From Sequoia sempervirens (Eukaryota; Streptophyta; Pinopsida; Cupressales; Cupressaceae): 64,000 nucleotides of DNA. Positions 11,821 through 23,254 of the stretch are shown in pieces. Position 1 is the first letter of the stretch. Every line of letters starts with the position of its first letter. The position numbers were made by a program, and so were the translations under genes. The DNA lies in NCBI GenBank assembly GCA_007258455.2, contig VDFB02262686.1:1-64000 (forward strand). Reading direction: 5' to 3'. The notes under the pieces are model-generated. The model was given only the letters and a program-made list of their open reading frames with translations. It ran no database searches and was not told the DNA's origin.

Positions 11821-13074
11821 TGTTGGAAAAACAAGGACACACAACTAAGAGGGGGGGTGAATCGGTTGTGATAGAAACTTCAAATTTTTCTAAATTATTT
11901 TAACTTTAATCTTAGATTTGATTAATAAAAAAATAACAACAAGCAACTAACACATTAGAGAGACAAATAACACCAATATTTTTTTTCATGGAAACCCTAT
12001 TAGGGGAAAAACCATGGTGGATGTTAGTCCACAAGATTATACTATATTAAAAGTATAAAGAGAAATAATAAGGGGAATGCACATGCATTCAGGAACATCG
12101 CCTAGAGCTCATTGCTCAAATACAAAAGAGGACGCACTATCCAACAATACATAAATATGGATTAGATCCACTGAGTTTGAACTGAAAGAATAGCTTCTAC
12201 ACAAGCCTGATTACAATTCCAATTAAGCTCACAAAACCTTCTTCACACTTCGCTCAAACTTCTTCACTCTTTGCTCTACAATTGAGTGATAAAAAAATTA
12301 TTCACACATTTACACTTTCTCTGGCATACATTCACACTTTTACACACACTAAATTCACTCAGCCAATCGCTCATATATATTCGCTTCATGGGATTTCATC
12401 ACATTTTAGTCGGCCAGAAAAATAAAACATATTTTCAATGTTAGCCCAAGTTTATAATTAAATTTCCAATGAAAAACCACCAAGGTCCACCACAACATAT
12501 TGGAGACCCAAATTAATATCTCCAACACAAAAATACTTTAATTAATTTCACCATGAAGATCCACAAAACACTACCACCAAAATGTCGGTCGAGAACATGA
12601 AAAGTCGAACATGTGCAAGAAAAGATCTTCGACCACAAGCTCTCCAAGTAATGTGGACTAGCCAAAAAGATAGAGAATGATATAGAGACATCTGGGAACA
12701 CCAAGAAACAACAAAGAAGCATTTGCAACAACTCAGATTACTAGAATCACACAATCTTCATTCAGGAACATTAACAGAGACCACAGAGATACTGTCAGAC
12801 CACAACACACTCAAGACTTCACGCGAACCTTTGAAACTTCTGGTAGATGATCTAGAAACATTCAACAATAAACCCTTTAATCCACATTAGCTAATCTTCA
12901 ATGTACAAAACAAAGCACCTTAATGACCTGCATAGTTCCACTGGGAACCGAAAACACTTCATTTTACAATTTTCTTAATATCCTTCAACTATATAGCCTC
13001 TAGTACACCAAATGCTAATAGTGTTGACATCAATTACAACCACATATTAGCAACCATATCCACACTATCCAACA
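11821..13074 (-). repeat. 5' LTR of K, full length (1254 bp)
   Basis: Bounded by TGTTGG at 11821 and CCAACA at 13074. On the minus strand a TATATATGAG at about 12371-12380 is the likely TATA box. It retains the ~240 bp (about 12835-13074) that the other LTR has lost. Confidence 0.85.
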
Positions 13075-13079
13075 TCACA

Positions 13080-13398
13080 TTCATGCTATCCATTTCACAT
13101 AAGTTTGTAGCCTTTATTTCTATGGTTTAGTGAGTTGCAACATTACATTTGTTCATTTGTCATTCCTTCATGATATTTCATTTCATTTCAAGGTTTAATT
13201 ACCAAAACCGGGTTTAACCAAGGAAAATCCCTATTCCCTAACACAACATTTTTCTCTCCTCATGTATGATTGTAGATTTAGGTGAATTGAAGCTTGAAGA
13301 TCCTTTGAAGGAAAAGTTGCAAAATTTTTCAAAGTTTTCATCTTCATGGTAACTCACCTATAGGCCAGAATTCAGACTTGGAGATCTAGATAAGATGA
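13080..13398 (+). repeat. Second surviving piece of the LTR of element C
   Basis: It resembles B LTR sequence near 18790-19090 (ATTTCATTTCAAGGTTTAAT, then CCAAGGAAAA, then CACCTATAGGCC). It lies between K and element A. Its last five bases, GATGA, are the target duplication of A. Confidence 0.65.
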
Positions 13399-13863
13399 TG
13401 TAGTGTTAGAAAAAGGATCCCTTGACATTTTTCGCACTTGTTTGGGTCCTCCTTGTGGATTTTGGCTTAATGTTTCCTTGATTTAGTGTTGTAATGTGTA
13501 TAACACATTCACATTAGGTCTTGGGCCCTTGCTAACTAATGAAATTTAATGATGCCTTGCAAAAGTGTTGTGAAGTGTTGTAACACACTTTCACACTTTT
13601 CTAGGATTTTAACAATTAACTAGGTATAATAAATATAATCTAAATCATAATTAATATTATCCTTGCCTCATTTGGAGTTTTGGAAAGTTTTGTAATACAC
13701 TTTCACATTCCTCTAGGCTTGTCATTAATAATTGGGCTTTCTTATGCTTTAATTAGACCCATTTTGCATCCATAGGCCTTATTTATGTGTATTTTTGAGA
13801 ATAATCCTAACAAAGGTATTTAAAACATTCAAATCCTAAAAACCCACCTCAAATTCCTAAGGT

Positions 13864-13937
13864 GAGACTCATTCTCTATTATGGGCGAATGAGTCCCCTT
13901 AGGTGGGACCCATTCACCTAGGTGGCGAATGAGTCCC
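13864..13937. repeat. Two tandem palindromes in the A LTR
   Basis: First: GACTCATTC (866-874 of the 13 kb block) pairs with GAATGAGTC (887-895). Second: GGGACCCATTCACC pairs with GGCGAATGAGTCCC with two mismatches. The ideal form is GGACTCATTCGCC / GGCGAATGAGTCC. The counterparts in the right LTR are at 27815-27848 and 27855-27889. Similar pairs occur in the LTRs of C and D. Confidence 0.75.
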
Positions 13938-14045
13938 CTTTAACCCAAAATTTAAATTTTCTTTAAATTTCTAGCAGTTTTTTGTTCTCCAAGATCTAAG
14001 GTCAGCTTGTAGTGTTGTAATTTTGGGAATTTGTGCATAATTAAG

Positions 14046-14058
14046 TATAAATAAAAGG
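14046..14058 (+). promoter_or_regulatory. TATA box of A 5' LTR
   Basis: TATAAATAAAAGG; the right LTR has TATAAATACAAGG near 28009. It lies about 650 bp into the LTR, placing U3 before it and R/U5 after it. Confidence 0.6.
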
Positions 14059-15052
14059 TTATTTCTCTCATTTTCATACCTAGCATTCAAGAGAGTTCAC
14101 AAGAGCATTCAATCCATTTCAAGGGAAGATTATTAAGCATTTAAGAGGATTCTTCAAGTGTCATTCATGATGTCAAAGATTTTTTGCATCATGTTGTTTT
14201 AGGGCTAATAATTATGATGTAGGGTTTATAATTCAAGTAAGCATTGCATTCAAGATCTATCAACATCAGGCTAGAGTCCAAGTGTACATCCATTGGAGCC
14301 ATCACTTACAAGATTGCAACACTTTATTGCAAGGATTTGTGCTAGGTTGTAAATTTTCCAAAAAGTCAAGTTGGAGAAAAGTTTTCAAGTCCCTAAAAGT
14401 TTTCAAAGTTGTCATCAAGCCTTGGAAAAGCTTGGAGAAGGTCTATGGGATAAATTTTGTAGTTTCAAACTTGGATCTAAATTAGGAACAAAAAAGAAAA
14501 CTAAGAGCTACAAAATCTAGTTTTGAATTTGCAGAAATCTAGAAGTGGACTGTATTGGCGAATGAGTCCCACTATACCTATCTATCAGGGATTTTTTCAG
14601 AATTGAGTACCCATTTGTTTGAACCCTATTCTGGAAAAGTTTACTTGAAACTCGACTAGTTTTCCCAGCCTAGTGTATGAATCCTAGTTAGCTCCAATAG
14701 TAGATTTTTCAGTGATCTAGAGCCTCATTTTTTATTCTTCAATCTTCTAGGTGCACACTTTTTGCTTCATATCTTTTCAGTATAGTTTATTCATCTTTTT
14801 AGGTCATTTAGTACTTTTTTACATATCACATTATGTTTTCCAACATTTTCTTTTCCAAGTTTACACTTGATGGTGAACTCTTCATTAGATATCATGCAAT
14901 CCCTAGAACCTTCCCTTTGTCAGATTTGAATCTCCTTTGCATGCAAATCTCAAGGGGTTGTTCTTGAGTGAAAGGTTGAAAAAATTGGTCTTGCTCCTTT
15001 TAGGTCCAAAACCCTAGAAGCAAAAAGGAACCACCACATTTTCTACATTTCA

Positions 15053-15075
15053 TTTTGTTGAACCTGCAAATAGAG
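15053..15075 (+). promoter_or_regulatory. Primer-binding region of A
   Basis: TTTTGTTGAACCTGC follows the LTR end. C has TTTTGGTGAACCC, D has TTTTGGTGAACCTGC and B has TTATGGCGAACCTGAC at the same place, so the ancestral site was TGGYGAACCYG. I cannot name the tRNA. Confidence 0.65.
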
Positions 15076-15534
15076 CATTATAATTCTTATTTGGAGTGCA
15101 TTTTCATCCTATATTTATCTTGCATTAAAATTGGATTAGGTTTTGCATTGTTTAATTTGCATTCTAGAGTTTCAAATTTTGCATTAGTGAAAAACTCATT
15201 TAGCTTGCATTATTGCAATTAATTTCATTGAAAAACAATAAAATTATACATTTGCATCTTAGATTTGCATAATAAAACATAAAAAGTATAAAATTCAATT
15301 CAAAAATTCTAAAAATGTTCAAAAAAATTAGTATCTAGACTCATTTTCCACCTTGGGTGAATTAGTCCATTTGCATATTTTTCACTACATTTTCTAGAAT
15401 TTACAGTTTAGTTTTTGAGTTTTTGTTTGTTGTTTCTGCATTTCAATTTTACTTTTCATAATTTTAGTTATAAGCATTTAATTCTTGTTACCTTACATTG
15501 AATTTTCATTCACCCCACATTTAGTAGCCTTTGC
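15076..15534. other. 5' leader of A, no gene seen
   Basis: AT-rich leader between primer site and gag. It includes TTTCCACCTTGGGTGAATTAG near 15347, a half copy of the LTR palindrome. Confidence 0.4.
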
Positions 15535-16855
15535 ATGAGTGTTTGGTGTCCTATTGCTAATACATTAGTGAGAAGAAGTTTGAGACTCATGCCATCCCAC
15601 AATAGCACAATTGTTATGGATCTTGGGTTATCTAGAGCTTCCACTCCTAGTATTGAAAGTAATACACTAGGCATGGATAACACTCTTAGTAACTCTTGTC
15701 CTTTAGATTGCATGCAAGTTGAAACAAGAAATGATAGCATCCCACAGGAAAAAATGATTCAAATTCATGAGGATCTAATAAACTTAAAACATCAAATAAG
15801 CCTAAAAAAAAATTCAACCACTACAATTCCTATCATAGAAAACATTCACTGCATGCTTGAAAGTGATGAAGGCCTTGACCTTGTGAAAAATATAGTACAA
15901 ATCTTTGGAAAGCATTTTACCTCAACTACTAGTTTTCCTATTCCAACAAAGAATGTTACAAGTCAAGGAGGAACTTGAATTCCTCCTCCCACAACCATAG
16001 CCTCAATCCATACATATACCACTCCCCAAGTCACAACAACAATGCAACAAGTTAGTAATGTGATTCCTTCCATGGGTATTTCTACTAGTATCCCTAGTTC
16101 CTATGTGGCATCACAAGTTATATCTTATACCTTGCCACCTATAAGCCTTCCATTCACTTTTCCTACAACTACATACACTCCATCACCTTAAATTCCATTC
16201 CATAACACAATAAATGACCCTATCATAATACAAATTTTCCAAATTGTTTCATCCCTTCAAAAGAAAATTTCCACCATAAACCAAAACCAAAATGGCTCAC
16301 CTACATACTATGTCAAAAGAAGTCCATTTTCAGGTTTGAGATATTGTGAACACTGATGCCACAAGGTGTAGAGGTTGATATATTTGAGAAATATGGATGG
16401 AAGGGATATCCTTCTAACCATGTTAATTTCTACAATACCTTATGTAGTGACTTTGTCCTTGATGATAAAGTACTGGAATTTTTTTTTCCTAGATCCTTAA
16501 AAGATACTGCCTTGGAATGGTTTTATTCTTTACCAAACAATTCAACCCATTCATTTAATGAACTTGCTAATTAATTTGTAAACCATTTCCATGTGCATAT
16601 GACTCCAACAATGAACTTGGCTGATTTGGTGAGATGCAAGAAAAAAGAGGATGAAAAGATAACTAATTTTATCTCACACTATCAATTGCTTTATTCCAAA
16701 ATTGATGTCAAGGTTCCTGACCCACACCTCCAAAAGATGTCTATAGAAAATTTACAAACTAAGATTCAAGATAAGTTTATCATGATGAAATTCCCATCCT
16801 TCATGCACCTATGTACTGCCCTTCACAATTATCAAAATTTAGTTTTTAGTTGAGA
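15535..16855 (+). pseudogene. A gag (retrotransposon gag, capsid domain)
   Basis: The start ATG at 15535 is supported by C, whose gag begins with the related MSF...PIANT at 30221. The N-terminal part is Ser/Thr-rich with IPPPTTIASI near 15977. Capsid follows at about 16356-16855: FEKYGWKGYPSNHV, then SLKDTALEWFYSLPNNS and FISHYQLLYSKID, the pattern of the retrotransposon gag family (RNA packaging and particle assembly). Stops and at least one frameshift (15535 and 16356 are in different frames) break it. An in-frame TAA lies at 16572 inside the capsid. No intact protein remains. Confidence 0.82.
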
Positions 16856-17157
16856 TATAAAGTCCACTTCTAGCTGAATCGAGAGATCTAAACCCGCAAA
16901 TTAAAACAATTCCCAACCTTTTAAGAAAAAAAAAAATGTTCCTTCAATTTAACCCCCCTCAGCAACTAGCTCAAAATTTTAATAACCAAGTAGTTGTCAA
17001 AACCACGGTGCCCTTTAGTTATGGTAATCCAAAAAGACAATTTACTCCCCTACATAATACCATTCATAACACAATGTCCCAACTCCTAGAACAACAAATG
17101 ATTAGCTAGCCACTGGCCAGAACACTTGACCCTAATAATCCTTTACCCCTGAGCTTT
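16856..17157 (+). pseudogene. Linker between capsid and zinc knuckle of A
   Basis: Low-similarity Asn/Gln/Pro-rich linker with stops, as usual in this part of gypsy gag. It includes a poly-A run near 16925 that probably caused a frameshift. Confidence 0.4.
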
Positions 17158-18086
17158 AAATACAATGATTATTGCCACTATCATCAAAAAAAGGGACATG
17201 ACATGGAACATTGCAAGTCTCTTAAAAATATTGTGCAAGACCTCATTGATTTTGGCCGCCTATCCATTGGAGATGTTAGCGATCAAGGTAATTAGTCTAT
17301 TACCCCTCCAAAGAAAAACTTGCAAATTTTTACCAACCCAATGCCCAAAGACAATATTTCATTTGTCAAAGCTAGCAAAAACTACAAAGAGTCATGTGAT
17401 GAATGTTGATAAAGATGATGAAAATAATGCTTTTGTTCTAAATAATTCTATCAATGTCAATCCTATGGATGAAATGATCAAGATGATATACAACATCCCT
17501 CATAAGGGCCAAGCCAAGAGTCCTCTTGGAATTGATTTCTCCTCTAAGGATATACTTAAACATTTTCCCGATGGTCCTCTCTACATAGCTAGTTGTATCT
17601 ATGATAAGCCTACTAATGGTATACTAATAGAACCCACTTGTGGAGAGAATGTGATCACTGAGGATTTCTTACTATTGCATGAAATTTATCAAGATGAATA
17701 TGATATACCAAAATCATGGATCGAGACACACAATGGTTTTGTGTGCCCTATGATAGGATCGATCACCCTACCAATGCAAATAGGACCAAAAAATTGGATG
17801 TCACATTCTCCATCATCTCGCAATCAAACCAATTTCATGTGAAGCTTGGCCACCCATGGCTTTGCTCCATGAAAGCTATCCCTTTGGTTGTACATAAATT
17901 ATTAAAGTTTCCCTTTGACAATGAAATATTAATTGTTCACTATAGTGACTTTAACCCTTTGTCTTCTAGAAGAAACTTTTCCCTAGATGCCTTTTGGCCC
18001 AAGCCCATGGAACCTATCAAGCTAAGAGAAGACTTATTTTTCTTTTCTTATCATAATTTCATAGAAGAGAATATAGTAGAACTATC
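17158..18086 (+). pseudogene. A zinc knuckle and protease-like region, first half
   Basis: Near 17161 the plus strand reads YCHYHQKKGHDMEHCKSLK, the variant zinc knuckle of Tat-type gag. Two frame changes follow (about 17410 and 17740). The protease C-terminal half is clear: SITLPMQIGP, then FHVKLGHPWLCSMKAIP and KFPFDNEILIVHY, which correspond to YNILLGRPWIHxMxAVPSTYHQ in active elements. At the expected catalytic position the text is GILIEPTCGENVIT, with no Asp-Thr/Ser-Gly, so it cannot be a normal retropepsin. Element B interrupts the frame after codon Ser at 18086. Confidence 0.75.
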
Positions 18087-18405
18087 TATAGTGTAGTAAA
18101 ATGCATACCCTTTCATTTTCACACTTGTTTGGGCCCGCCTTGATTTATATATGCTTCTTAATGGCTTAGTTGGTCCTATTTTTCATTCACAAGCCCTATG
18201 AATTACATATTTTTCTGGCTAATATCAACATTCTCCAATGCATAAATGATAATTTAATGATTCCATTGGAGTTTCCCTGATTTTTGGGTTGGGACTACAA
18301 TGCCACTTAGGGAATCTTTGTCCCCTAAGGGTCTCAGGACCCTAATTTTGAGACATCTTAATTGGGCCCATTTTTGGTGTTTTTGCCCCAAGTTTTCAGG
18401 ACTTG

Positions 18406-18437
18406 GGACTAAGATGCCACCATGGGCATCTTAGTCC
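18406..18437. repeat. Perfect 13-bp hairpin in B 5' LTR
   Basis: GGACTAAGATGCC, loop ACCATG, then GGCATCTTAGTCC. The same position of the other LTR (23573-23604) has another perfect hairpin with different bases. Confidence 0.9.
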
Positions 18438-18551
18438 TCCTTGAATTTTTTTTGAAATTTAATTTCAAATTCTAGCTGGATTTAGCCTGCTTTATTCAAT
18501 GAATTCATATGTTGGCTTGGTGTGATGTAATTTTGGGATATTAAGCATAAT

Positions 18552-18560
18552 TATAAATAC
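18552..18560 (+). promoter_or_regulatory. TATA box of B 5' LTR
   Basis: TATAAATAC followed by AAGGTTCATTCATTC; right LTR counterpart ATAAATAAAAGG near 23720. Confidence 0.55.
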
Positions 18561-19671
18561 AAGGTTCATTCATTCGCTCTAATCCAAGTCTTTTACGAGA
18601 GCATTCATAATATCAAATTAAGTTTAGAAGAGCGTTCAAGAGCAATTCTATCAAGCATTTGGAGCCATTATCAAGATTCAAGCATCCTATCAAAGAGTTT
18701 TCTGCATCATGTGTGTTGTTTTGCTAACTTTTGAGATGTAGGGTTTTGATTCAAGCAAGTAATTCAAGATCATTCCTTTGGTTAAAAATCCATATCCATT
18801 GTAGCCATTGCACACAAGTTTGTAGAATTTACAATAAGGGTTTGGTGAGTTGTAGTATTGCATGTTATTCATTCACCATTTCCTTCATTATTATATTTCA
18901 TTTCAAGGTTTAATTACCATCAACAAGTTTGACCAAGGAAAACCCCCATTCACTAAAAAACAATAAGTTTTTCCCCTCTTGCATATTTGTGACTCAAGAT
19001 CAAGGTTAAAGTATTGAAGATCATTTGGAGTGCAAATTTTCTTTACAAAGTTATCATTTTCATGGAAATTCACCCATAGGCCATATTCAGAAGATTCAAA
19101 ACTTGAGATCAGAAAGGAAACAAGTGTAAACCTTCGAGCTCATGGCCACATTCAGAGTTTTCAAAAATTTAGAATGGGAATAATAAGCCACCTTAGGCAT
19201 CTTAGTCCTCCCAACCATATTTTCCAAAGATTCCTTCAAATTCTATTCTAACATTCAAACACTCTACATTTTCCTCAAAAAATAGCAAGAGGACTAATAT
19301 GCCATCTTTGGTGTATTTGTCCTCCCTAGTATTTCTAAAAAGCTTCTTTGCATTTTCTAAATCCTCACAACATCTCCAAACTTCCTAGGTAAACATATCA
19401 CATCTCCCTATTGCATAATTTCATCATTTGCATCCCTCATTTAGCTTGCATAACTAGGTTTGGTAGGTTGGATGTTAATTTTTCTTTCCCAAGAATTTTC
19501 TTGGTGATGAACCCCTTAAAGTTGAAAGAACCCATCCTAGGCCTTCCTCATTATGAGTTGACTCACCTTATGGGTTTTCTAGTCAATCCAATTAGGACCC
19601 CTAGGACATTCTTGAGTGATTTATTGGAGAAAAGATTGACATTGTGCACCCCTTTTCACCATTGATCATTA

Positions 19672-19685
19672 TGGCGAACCTGACC
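19672..19685 (+). promoter_or_regulatory. Primer-binding region of B
   Basis: TGGCGAACCTGACC, three bases after the LTR end. It corresponds to TGGTGAACC in C and D. Confidence 0.65.
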
Positions 19686-20409
19686 TCTTTGAGCATTCGT
19701 TTCTAATTTTGGAGTCCAATAAAGTTATAGATCTATATTTCATTCATTCTTTCATTTCATCTTTCACTAGTGAAAGTGCATCTAGGGTTTCTTTCATTTT
19801 GGATTAGTGAAATTACATTCAGGGTTTCTCTTATTAACATTAGTGAAAGTGCATATATTTTTCATTTTTACTTTATTGCATCATTTCATTTCATTGAAAA
19901 ACTAAAAAGTGCATTATTCATCATCTTAATTACATCTAGAAACATTCTTATTACATTCAAAATTGAATATTATTGCATTCAATATTACATTCAATTGCTT
20001 GTTTCTAGTTACGTTTTCTTGCATTCATCTATAAATTTTTATGTTTCTAAACATTAGCATCCTGAATAGGAAATCTATATACATCGTAGACATTCTAGAA
20101 TCTATTATTTTTTGAAGAAAAACCTCTACCAAGACTAAAATTCCCTTCCTAGCATCTTAGTCCCTCTCAGGGTTTCTGCCTCAGAAGTATGTCTATGTTG
20201 TTTTCTTCTTGTTTCACTCCCTAGAACTTCAAAATCACACCAGGAGGACCAATACACCCTTCTTGGAGTCTTAGTCACTTGATGACTTTGCCTCTCCATT
20301 TTTTAGCATTTGAAATTACTTTTCTGTGTCTCTATGGGTTGCCTTGAATTTTTAGTTTTAGTTTCCAAAATTGTTGTTATCTCAATTTATTTCATTCCAA
20401 TCTTGCATC
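19686..20409. other. 5' leader of B, no gene seen
   Basis: T-rich leader. It includes two further half-palindromes (AGCATCTTAGTCCC near 20150, GAGTCTTAGTCAC near 20265), but no coding motif. Confidence 0.4.
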
Positions 20410-21420
20410 ATGGATATGTGCTTTGGAAAGTTGTGGATGTCCTTGAAATATTTCATAGATGTGTCAAAATTTCCCTTTGGTAATGATCCTAATGACATTG
20501 AGCTCACTCATGCTCACTCAACTCCTAATGCATGTCCTCCTCATGATTTTGACATCATTGGAGAAGATGGTGACAACATGAATAAGTTATTAAATGATTG
20601 TCTTGATAACCTTGAAGATAATGCATCCTTTTATCCATCCATGAAACAATTGGATCCTACCACAATACTACCTCTTGAGATGTTTGGCTACTTACATCCT
20701 GAAACCAAACAAAAATTTGAACCTAAGCTCCCTACAACATGTGAACCTAGTTCCTCTAAACAAGCAAACACTCAACCATGTTATGATAATAAAGTGAAAA
20801 ACACTTCAATCAATCTAGAAGAGCATATGGAAAGGGATTCATGATCTTAAGTAAACAAGGATGTGATACAACAAATGAACATGAAATTCATCAACTTTTA
20901 GAGAAAATACCAACTAATGAAAACACAAAAGGGTTAGGATATCAAGATCCCCCTCACACTGATAGACCTCTTGAAGAATACCTAAGACTTCATAGTGATG
21001 GCATGATGATCTTCGATTCTCCCCCTGATATGAATTTTCTTTTTCCTAAAGAGAAACCAATCAATCATAGCAATGACAAGGATGATAGGATCACCTTAGG
21101 TCCTCCTCAACCTTCAACTATAGAAGTCAATGAATCTAGTCGGCATAAAACATCTCATAGAATAAAGAAACCAAAATTCCACTATCCACCATCTTCAACC
21201 AAGTAAACTTTACATATACTTTTAAGTCAAGGAGTTATTACATTACCACCCATGCCTAGAAACTGATTTCCAAATCCTAAGAGAAAAAACACATCTTATT
21301 GCAAATATCATAGAATATTTTGTCATAGTATTGCTACATGTCGAACCTTAAAACAAGAATTCAAAAAAACTTGACATTATAGAAATATTCCCCTAAAGTG
21401 GGAACATTTTGTCATGTAAT
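20410..21420 (+). pseudogene. Decayed gag-like acidic protein of B with zinc-knuckle-like end
   Basis: The frame from about 20410 (MDMCFGKLWMSLKYFID) is Asp/Glu/Pro-rich and continues after a frameshift near 20842. The C-terminal part, past two stops, reads TSYCKYHRIFCHSIATCRTL near 21298. It resembles the YCxYHxxxGHxxxxC knuckle of A and E, with the Gly of GH replaced by Cys. KGLGYQDPP near 20932 recalls the Gly-rich block found before RT in Tat elements. No capsid domain is recognised. Function unknown; probably RNA binding or packaging. Confidence 0.5.
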
Positions 21421-23237
21421 AGTTCTAGAATAATCTATTCTCACTATTACATGACCCTTCCAATCACCTAGCTCAACCCATTCTTGTCTTGCACTTAGTG
21501 GGGGAAATAAGTTGATGGCCTTGTCCTAGTAAGATATCTATTGTTTTCCCTTGGGTTCATTATCTACCTTCCACTTATATAGATTGAGATTTGAAGGTAG
21601 ATGACTTGGTTTAGGTTGACTCTGCTATGCCTTACTAGTCTTTTGCATTTTATTTTTGTTTTATTTCATGTGCGTAATGTGATCCCCCATGATGTTTTGT
21701 TTGATGTTTTTCTCTCTATGTTCATTCCTCTATTTGTACCTTCATTATTCTATATGTCATATACTTTTTTATTTTCATTATCTTCTCTTTTCATTTTCAT
21801 TTTTGTCTTGTTTTTTCCTTTCAGGGATGACACAAGGTGTCAAGAAACCCTATGTCTCTTCCATATTGACCAAAAATATTTTTCATTATCTTCTCTTTCC
21901 ATTTTCATTTTTGTCTTTTTTTTTCATTTAGGGGATGATGAAAGGCATCAAGACACCCTATGTCTCTTCCATGTTGACCCAAAATGATTTTCTTTATTTT
22001 TTATCTCTTTGTGTCATTCTTCTAGTTATATGTGTATATGAGGAATGATGATAGTTTTGAGCTCTCTAATATTGTTGCAGCAAAGATAGATACTGAACCT
22101 AAATCCATAGATCCCTTGTTTTTTCTAGGGTTAAACCCTCTTTTCCTTTTTTCATTTTCTTATACTTTAAATTAATTGCTCATAGGATGGTTTTAGTTAT
22201 TCCTTTAAAGTCAGGGCACACATTGGCATTATTTTGGAATTATTCTAGAATGACTGCATTTTTCCTTTTCATGTTCCTTTATGTGATTTTCTTTATTTAT
22301 ACAATGCATTTTTTTTCTTGGTGGCATCATTGGGTTTGAATTCCTCTAAGAGCATGATATTTCCTTGTCCTCTCTTGGAAGCATTAGATATAATGCTCCC
22401 CAGGATGAGACCTTGCATTTGTCCTCTCTTGGAAGCATTGGGTATGATGTTCCCCAATATGAGACCTTGTATTTATCCTCTCTTGGAGACATTAAACATG
22501 ATGTCACCTAAGAGTAAGACCTCATATGAACTAAGAAAAATTCCTTTGAACATTCCTCTTTCTTTTTTCATTTTCCTTTTGTCCTTATTAAATTCATGAA
22601 GGTATGGCTTTGATATGGACTTCTTGGGGCTCACCTAGTGAACACCTAACTTCACTAGCCCTTGTGAGCATGCTTTTCCTTTTATCCTTATTAAAGTAAT
22701 GGAGGTATGGCTTTGATATGGACTTCTTGGGGCTCACATAGTGAACATCTAGCTTCACTATCCCTTGTGAGCATGCATTTTTGTACCTTAATAAATTCAT
22801 GGAGGTATGGCTTTGATATGGTCCCCTGGGGTTCATTTACTGGACACCTAGCTCCCACTAGCCCTTGTGAGTGTGTGTTTTGTTTGCATAGTGGACAACA
22901 CATTCCACTTGTAGACTTTATTTTTGGACAAATAGCTTAGACCCAGTCCACCATGTTGGACGACTAGTTGAAGCTTGATCTATTGAATTTTTATTTTTTC
23001 TTTTTCCTTTTTCCTATCTTTGATGGTGTATGTTTTTGATATATTTATGGATTCATATATCATCTGTAAGCATGTTATTTTGTGCCTATGTTGGTTTTCC
23101 ATAGGATCTTGACCCCGGGGGTTTGGACAAACTCTTGACTATTTTCATCCTATCTTACTAGCATTTATACATTGGAACCCTCTTGATTGTGTTGTTGGCT
23201 ACTTTTAGTGTGATTTTGAAGCAATTTCATGCTCTCA
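21421..23237. repeat. Repeat-rich 3' region of B
   Basis: It holds three tandem arrays: about 107-bp units with GGGATGA...AAGGC/TGTCAAG...TGTCTCTTCCATRTTGACC (two units, 21770-21990); 54-bp units beginning TCCTCTCTTGGA (three units, 22367-22528); and 100-103-bp units beginning GGTATGGCTTTGATATGG (three units, 22585-22880). Pyrimidine-rich spacers separate them. Element A has the same order of motifs before its polypurine tract. Open frames here follow the repeat period and are not genes. Confidence 0.75.
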
Positions 23238-23254
23238 CTAAAGTGATGGATAAA
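23238..23254 (+). promoter_or_regulatory. Polypurine tract of B (decayed)
   Basis: ACTAAAGTGATGGATAAA lies directly before the TGTAGTG of the 3' LTR. It is the decayed form of ACTAAAGTGGGGGCTAAA seen in A. Confidence 0.7.

Larger units (their letters stand above)
7801..13074 (-). mobile_element. Element K: Ty1/copia LTR retrotransposon, internally deleted
   Basis: Two direct repeats (7801-8812 and 11821-13074) flank gag, protease, integrase and the start of RT in copia order on the minus strand. The ends are TGTTGG and CCAACA, a perfect short inverted terminal repeat. Flanking target duplications are CCACA (7796-7800) and TCACA (13075-13079), one transition apart. RT ends right after its first catalytic block and runs straight into the 3' LTR, so the rest of RT, RNase H, the polypurine tract and about 250 bp of the outer LTR are missing. 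The host sequence is an LTR of element C. Confidence 0.88.
13399..15052 (+). repeat. 5' LTR of A
   Basis: Starts TGTAGTGTTAG and ends CTACATTTCA; matches 27352-29015 throughout. It contains two adjacent imperfect palindromes (13864-13897 and 13905-13937) and a TATA box at 14046-14058. Confidence 0.92.
18087..19668 (+). repeat. 5' LTR of B
   Basis: Matches 23255-24846. It contains TATAAATAC at 18552-18560, a perfect 13-bp palindrome at 18406-18437, and weaker relatives at about 18293-18327, 19168-19200 and 19294-19325. Confidence 0.92.

Noticed and set aside
21601..21987. Hydrophobic, membrane-like frame (Phe/Leu/Ser) in B
   Set aside because: It is produced by pyrimidine-rich tandem units; the same units in A lack the frame.
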